From Mesostigma viride (Eukaryota > Streptophyta > Mesostigmatophyceae > Mesostigmatales > Mesostigmataceae): 64,000 bases of DNA. The notes under the pieces were generated by a model, which was given only the letters and a program-made list of their open reading frames with translations, had not been told where the DNA came from and did not search any database. The stretch covers positions 1,490,114 to 1,554,113 of the forward strand of contig RPFO01000076.1 in the NCBI GenBank assembly GCA_009746045.1, written 5' to 3'. Below, piece after piece: positions 58,263-64,000 of this stretch. The position numbers were made by a program, and so were the translations under genes. The first letter of the stretch is position 1; each line of letters begins with the position of its first letter.

Positions 58263-61200
58263 TTCAAATCGATGACCATTGAAGCCTAATTTGACTAAAA
58301 ATGAGATTGCTGAAGGGCACTAACATTGTAAGGGTGACCAAGTGAGACCCTAGCACTACTATTATGAAGATACCAAAGACCAAGAAACCACGAAATTGGA
58401 TATTATGAGCAACATGTTGAAAGAAGCAAAGCTCATAACTGCGTGTGCTACCAACTCCCTTGCTGCCCCCATGAGGAATTATTAGCCCCCCTCCGCCTGT
58501 CCCATGATAAGGAATACATAACTAACTGACTGACAAGGAATACGCAACACAATCACAATGATTAGAAAGGAGCTATGGCGTTTCAGAGAAAAAATGATTT
58601 TCTTACAAAACCTTAAGCGTGCTGCTCTCAGTCAGTGTTCCAACAAAAAGTTCTGGTTCAAGATAACTTGTCCAGTGGTGTGACTCTTTGGAGGTTTTAT
58701 CCCAAAGGACGAGCCTCAAAGTTGATCACACATGTCTCCTAGAGCCCAATGACTGAACTCCTAATAAAAATAGGCACAAGGATTTTTCTCATATATATTA
58801 GACAGTGTCATTTTTACAATTTGCTAACAAGGTTAAAAGCGCTGATTGTCAACAAAAAGGAGCTGATGGAAAGTGCAGCAGAGATGGGGTCAATGGGGGA
58901 AAACCGGAGAAAGTCGCGGCAGACGGGATGTAAATAGCAGAAAGACAGTTTACGGCTTTCAACAACAAAGAAGCCTTATGAAAAAATGCAACGCATGTGT
59001 GTTTAAATGTAGGCGGAGCATGATTGCAAAAATGCCAAGTAATTGGAGTTAGAAACAGGAAGAACTGGATGCATTCTAGCAATGCCACATACAGCACGTC
59101 GATAACAAAGTACAGACTCCAGGTATGCGATGGTACCCACTACTCACCACAAGTCTCGACCAGGAGCTAGCCTGCCATTCGCGGGTAGGCCGCAGGTGAG
59201 GCCAGCCCAACGGTATCAGTCACCCGCAGGTACACGCGCAATTGAAGAGGAAAACGGCAATTCGAAGGCACACATAAGATGCCGAGCGCAGAAAGCACCA
59301 TGGTATTGAAAGCCTTCAGAGAATACATATTCAAAGCTCTCAAAGACATGGCCAGCTTTACCCGGCCGCCATGAAATGGCCTCATACACATGAGCACGGC
59401 ATGCTAACCGCTGTAAAAGAAGCTGGCAGAATTTTGCTAACCTTAGCGGCTAAGGAGCTTGGCGGCAGGTTCCGGAGATCTTGCTTGCGCTGTGTTTCAG
59501 CGTAAAGAACGGCTTGATTCAGAACTGGATATGATGTGTCTCAGTCCCTCATTGCTACCTCCATGCTTAATTAAACTCGACATACATCCTAAGTGCACCT
59601 ACATCATGATCCAAACTGCTACGCCGCAATTGCTAGAGAAATCACGTCGTTTCGTGGACCTGCAGCCCCGTTTGTTATTGCACACTCTGTGGTTACATAA
59701 AACTAGGTGGCCCCTTCGCTCGAGCGTACCCTCAGCCCCTCACTGCCTTAGCCATTGCGTGCACCTAGTCGTTTGCCATCGGTTTCGGCGTAATATTTGA
59801 ATTTTGCGCAAGGATCCTGACGGGTTGATTCCAGACTTGCGCATGTTGCGAAAGATTTTTGTCCATTCATTCCAGACTCCCAAGCTAGGGGCTGCTGTGG
59901 ACTGTAGTCTGAACGGTACGGCTAACAGTTACGATTCCAGGCCAGCGGTCCCAACCAAGCGATACTAGAGAGTCATGTCAGTCGTCTTTTTACTAGTTTC
60001 GTCAGTCAGTTATTCCTAATGTATGGCAAAATGCAAACTTCTACTTGGGGCGAGATGTAGTAGCGGAGAAATCGGAAGGGGACGTGGGCAGGGGGGGGGG
60101 CGGGAAGTACGACTGATGCCATCTACCGTACGTTATTATCGTCACAAAGCGAGTGACTGACGATAGTAAAGGCCTAAAGGGCCTCTAATGACGACAGTAA
60201 TGACGATAGTATTGGGCACTAATGATTGATGACAGGAAGAGCGACGACACCAGACTTTGCGACGTTGATGGGACTTGGCGAATTGCGAGCCCTAATTCCA
60301 GTGGTTGCGCGGGTGTTACGGTTGAAGTTGAAGTTAAGACGACGCGAAAAAAAAAAGACCTTAGAGTTGCACATCTATCCACGCTGCACAGGTGGGAAAG
60401 GTGGAAGGGAGCTGCGATCGGCTCGCAGCCAAGGCGGGATTATGTGCCTTTTGATTTCCAGCAATGTCGCTTCTGTATGAACGCACGTGGTGGTTGGAAT
60501 AGGAGCATAGGCTCACTGATGACCGTCGTGATTTATGTAGCCATTAGGGCGTCGTCTCAAATGAATTCAGGAGCGAGCTCGGACAAGGCTACAAGCAGCC
60601 ATCGGGGGAGAAACATAGGCATGGTCTAGAATAAAGCTTTAATCGATCTGTTCGCTCAGTGGTACGCACAGCACATTCGGACATCCAGAAGCTGCCCACT
60701 CTTTACCAGTTGAGGTGAGCAAGGAATTCCTCGCCTGAAATACTAATAAGTTTGCATCGACTTTAACATGCATGCCGTACGCACGTGGCATTCTCACGTA
60801 TCGCCCTAGGGCCAAGGCTGCTGTGGGCCGCTCGGTTTCATGCCAAGTTAGCCGTGCTTGCCATGAATGCTGCAGCAGTTTCACTATCTCATTCGTACAA
60901 GGTCAATAGACTATGCAAACGACATCTGATTTAGTTTTCATGAAGGGCATAACCTTGTTCAGATTGAGAGTTGCATGACATGGGCTGCTCTTGCGCCACT
61001 TTCCTTGTCTTAACCAACTGATTCTCTGTTTATGCTTTCGGTCGTTATACATTCGTATGTGTGCATCTGTGTTGCCATTGTGGTGTCAATTTTGCGCGTG
61101 TACTTGTGATGCCTAATACCGTTGGGCTTGCACGCGGCCCCATCGCATGTGGCAGCGACAAGCTCTTGGTCGCCTGTCCAGCGCGGCGAATTCTTGATGG

Positions 61201-62070
61201 TGAGCAACGGTGATCATTCTTTATGTAGTGCTCATTCCTCAAATTATCAACGTGCTGTGCGCGTCAGCCACCATTGGCCTTGTTCTTCCAGCTTCCGTGC
61301 ATGATTTTTTTGTAGCCCGCTGGTGATGCTCTCAGCTACAAATAGTTGGCATTATTCGTACCAATTCCTTCGCTGTCGGTAGAACCTTCTTTGCAATCCA
61401 GTAGCCTCGGCTGACATTCCTGGCATTGCTGGACTATGTCTCGCTTCCTTGCATGGGTAGCATCTTTGCATATTTATCCTTTTTGCTCAGATCACAGCTT
61501 TTTGTCATTCCCTCCCCCCCACACCCCACCCTGAACGACTCCTGCTAGTGTCAATTGCAGACGTAGAGCCTTCAGCCTCGTTAGAGTTCATCCTACCTGT
61601 AACGGGGCATATTGTTGGTTGATTGGCCTTGCTTTTTCTTGGCACTAATCACGCGTTTCTTTCTTATTGCCGTATTAACCATACAGAGATTGCAATGAAG
61701 TAGATTGTGAGGCCTCTTGGGATGTTAGGGAACCTTTGCGACTCCAGGATTCCTGGGTGTGCAGTTCCCTACAACTTGTGAGGCATGTAGATACAATTTA
61801 GGTGAACATCCATGGCCAATTTTTTTCTCGAGCACCCCTGTCTCTCTCTTGGCCCAGTATCTCACCTTCTTTGTCCTAAAACTAGGCCGGTACTCATAGA
61901 TAGCCACGCAACTGCTGCGATCTCCCCCGCATCCTTACATACAAGTGAACTGAAGTCATGCAAAGTTGACAGTTGTTGGCGCGTCCAGCGCGTGGCTTCA
62001 TCTCACTAACAAATTTTTGTGTGTACCGATGCGTGCTTTGCCGGATGATGTATTTTTGTCTTGCATGCAG
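58263..62070. other. Interior of the TIR element with no assignable gene
   Basis: Several open stretches of 60-135 codons (for example plus strand 60222-60629, basic with EVEVKTTRKKKDLR) lack clear splice partners or domains. Low-confidence exons of a plus-strand gene ending at 62305 may lie here. Confidence 0.3.
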
Positions 62071-62307
62071 GCAATATACCTAACACAGTCGGGCTGGGCA
62101 CATCCGTCAGTCCAACACGGCGAGAGGCCACATGCGGATGCAGATTTTGTAGGCTCTGAGCCTTGGTCACATTGCCGTAGCACTCGACAGTGTCCTGTGA
62201 TTGTTTCTAGAGAGTCATCCAGATATTTCAGCAATGGTGGCTGGGACAGCCCTCGTAATGGTTTCAGTGATGATGAGGATGATGACTTTGATGACGAGGA
62301 CTGTTGA
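62071..62307 (+). CDS. Candidate terminal exon with acidic tail
   Basis: After a good acceptor (TTGCATGCAG, 62061-62070) the frame is open for 78 codons: AIYLTQSGWAHPSVQHGERP ... SSRYFSNGGWDSPRNGFSDD, then EDDDFDDEDC and a stop at 62305-62307. Upstream exons were not identified. The acidic tail resembles the acidic ends of other ORFs in this window's DNA transposons in composition only. Confidence 0.35.
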   Translation, partial: AIYLTQSGWAHPSVQHGERPHADADFVGSEPWSHCRSTRQCPVIVSRESSRYFSNGGWDSPRNGFSDDEDDDFDDEDC

Positions 62308-63039
62308 GCCCCGTTGTGCTTGTCGGTCAACAGATTTTATATTGCATTTGTGAGATGATTGTGGGTGTCCATTTTGCACACCACCCACAGCCATGCTTGA
62401 GTGCACCGTTCCTTGTGTGTGTATCAATACAGTTGGTGTTCGTATTTGATCAGTTGTGCCATTTCATCGGGTTGTTGCATGCCATCTGAACATGTTCACT
62501 CCCCGTTGCCATTTTATCATACCAGTGTTGTGAGCTCAGAGCAATGGATGCATGATGCAGTGTTGTGATTTAGTGTAGATATTGACGATGCCACCTTTGA
62601 TCAGCATGATGGATGCTTGGCCAGCGATGGGTCGGAGGTTGACACTTGATGACCGTGATGACGATTGCCCTGAATGTTCAATATTGGTGTTTTTCTTAAC
62701 ATCCCAGTCGATATTTTTGCAATAAACCATGTCTCCCACGGCACATGACATTGTGGTGCATTTTATCATGCACCTAAGGGTGTTTCCAGCTTGTTTTGTC
62801 AGTTCCTTTCAGTACCCCCCTCTGGTTTTTCAAGTTGTCACCTGCGCTTAAGAACTTTCTCAGTGGCGAGTTCTTGGTGTCATCCTTTGAAAGCTTGCCC
62901 CGTACCGCTGCACGTGTTGTCTCTCCTGGCATTGCCACCTTGCCGTGTCCCACCTTGGCCTTTTCCTTCTCCATCTCTGCTGCGGCATGCACGCACTTCC
63001 TTGCTGCGGATGTGCATTATGCGTGCTTTGTGATATATC
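62308..63039. other. Non-coding, right part of the TIR element
   Basis: Nothing beyond short uncorroborated open stretches. Confidence 0.4.
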
Positions 63040-63336
63040 ACTTCCCCTGAGTGGTTGTGATTTATCACCTTATCACATTTTGTTTTTCTGTGGGTTTGTG
63101 ACATTTTGTGACACTTTGACATTTTGTGATAATGACGTTATCACAAAATATGCTGGTTTTATCACGTTTGTCACGTTTTGTCACAATCATGACATGTCTC
63201 GATCACAATTTGTCACAGTTTTATCACATTTTGTCACATTTTGTCACGTTTTATCATTTTTTTATCACAAAATGTCACAAAAGTGACATTTTGTGATAAA
63301 AAAATATCACAAAATGTCACAAACCCCTTCCTAGTG
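63040..63336. repeat. Right subterminal repeats and TIR
   Basis: Repeated TTGTGACATTTTGTGA / TCACAAAATGTCACAA words in both orientations. 63262-63323 is a long near-palindrome. It ends CCCCTTCCTAGTG before TA. Confidence 0.9.
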
Positions 63337-64000
63337 TAGAGCTTTTGTGATTAGTAGATGCAGTATAGTGCATGGTTGAAAAATGAATAAAATGTGCGTT
63401 CCGCGCTTGGGTTGATTATACCCGGGCGGAACGGGGCGTGAGGTGCAGTGCCCCTGAAAAGAACAACCTACGCATTATTTAATACTAGCCGTGCAGATTC
63501 GGGATATTCTACCCCCGGTCTGTACGGTTAGCGTCTTACTAGCATCACTGAACATAAGGGTTTAATGACGTCAGTTAGCTAGGGATAAGGGAGGTTTTGC
63601 GACTAAAAGCCGCTCTGGCTGGTTTTGTCGGCCTCTTTCTTTGCTCGTTGTCGTTGCGGCGGCAGCCGCAGCTATGGGTGCTGCGGAGCAAAATCCCAAA
63701 AGCACTGGTTGCACCGGCCACTTGGCCAGTGGTGAGACTTCCAGTTGTTAACCGGCCAGGCGTAGTTCCTCGCCCGGTTAACTAAAAGAAAAGAAAATGA
63801 TTACCTCCGGTCCGCACCTTTTCCCCAGCTTGGGGTCTTTGGTGGGCCGGGTGCCGTGACAGGTGCTCAACTGTCGCTTGGTCGGCCCAGTGCGCGAGCT
63901 GGTGCTCCGTACCTGGGGATGCTTGCACCCCGGGTTGGAGCCGGATGGCTGGCACTGGCGACCCGTGTCTCGGTCCGCGGCCTGAGGCTTTTTCTTCGGA
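63337..64000. other. Right flank, unassigned
   Basis: No gene supported. A 9-bp inverted repeat GTTAACCGG/CCGGTTAAC at 63747-63782 could form a hairpin with an 18-nt loop. Confidence 0.4.

Larger units (their letters stand above)
55818..63336. mobile_element. 7.5-kb TIR element flanked by TA
   Basis: Starts CACTAGGAAGGGG and ends with its inverse, CCCCTTCCTAGTG. The inverted repeat runs about 36 bp with two mismatches, continuing TGTGACATTTTGTGATATTT. TA flanks both ends (55816-55817, 63337-63338). Both subterminal regions are full of TGTGACA/TGTGATA words in both orientations. The CACTA start would fit the CACTA/EnSpm group, but those make 3-bp duplications; TA fits Tc1/mariner-pogo. No transposase core was recognised, so the superfamily is open. 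Confidence 0.75.

Overview
The window is eukaryotic and almost entirely transposable elements. GT-AG introns, LTR retrotransposons, a chromodomain, PHD and MYND fingers, long microsatellites and multi-exon genes all exclude a prokaryote. The mix (pogo, Ty3/gypsy, Ty1/copia and LINE relics, plus a gypsy element carrying a cytosine-5 DNA methyltransferase) suggests a green alga or related protist, but the species cannot be fixed from sequence alone. No rRNA, functional tRNA or CRISPR was seen.

The layout is a nest. A Ty3/gypsy chromovirus ('Gypsy-B', minus strand) runs from its 5' LTR at 45839 to its 3' LTR at about 4634-4120. About 31 kb of that span is later insertions inside its integrase: (i) a 14,735-bp pogo-like DNA transposon at 24572-39306 with 38-bp terminal inverted repeats and a TA duplication; (ii) a 4.3-kb composite insertion at about 19791-24131 that holds a small LTR element with apparently identical LTRs; (iii) an 11.8-kb second gypsy element at 7736-19551 with a TATC duplication. 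The frame is open across the pogo join and across the gypsy join when each insert is removed. A second pogo-like element, cut by the left window edge, sits at a TA inside the Gypsy-B 3' LTR (1-4119). Gypsy-B itself lies in a LINE relic (45840-47471). To its right are a decayed copia element (47472-55712) and a 7.5-kb TA-flanked inverted-repeat element (55818-63336).

The element at 7736-19551 encodes Gag, protease, a C5-cytosine methyltransferase, reverse transcriptase, RNase H, integrase and a C-terminal PHD finger. The methyltransferase crosses the junction between two reading frames. Its 5' LTR carries a 704-bp almost perfect palindrome with an AATGC duplication; the partner LTR keeps the empty site.

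The 14.7-kb pogo element carries a multi-exon transposase with an unusual acidic, repeat-bearing C-terminus, an intronless MYND-finger gene, an antisense basic/acidic ORF in intron 1, and very large microsatellites. Two further retroelement oddities are a viroplasmin/RNase H1-type hybrid-binding domain ORF ahead of Gypsy-B gag, and a retropepsin-like domain between integrase and reverse transcriptase in the copia element. I found no clear host gene.
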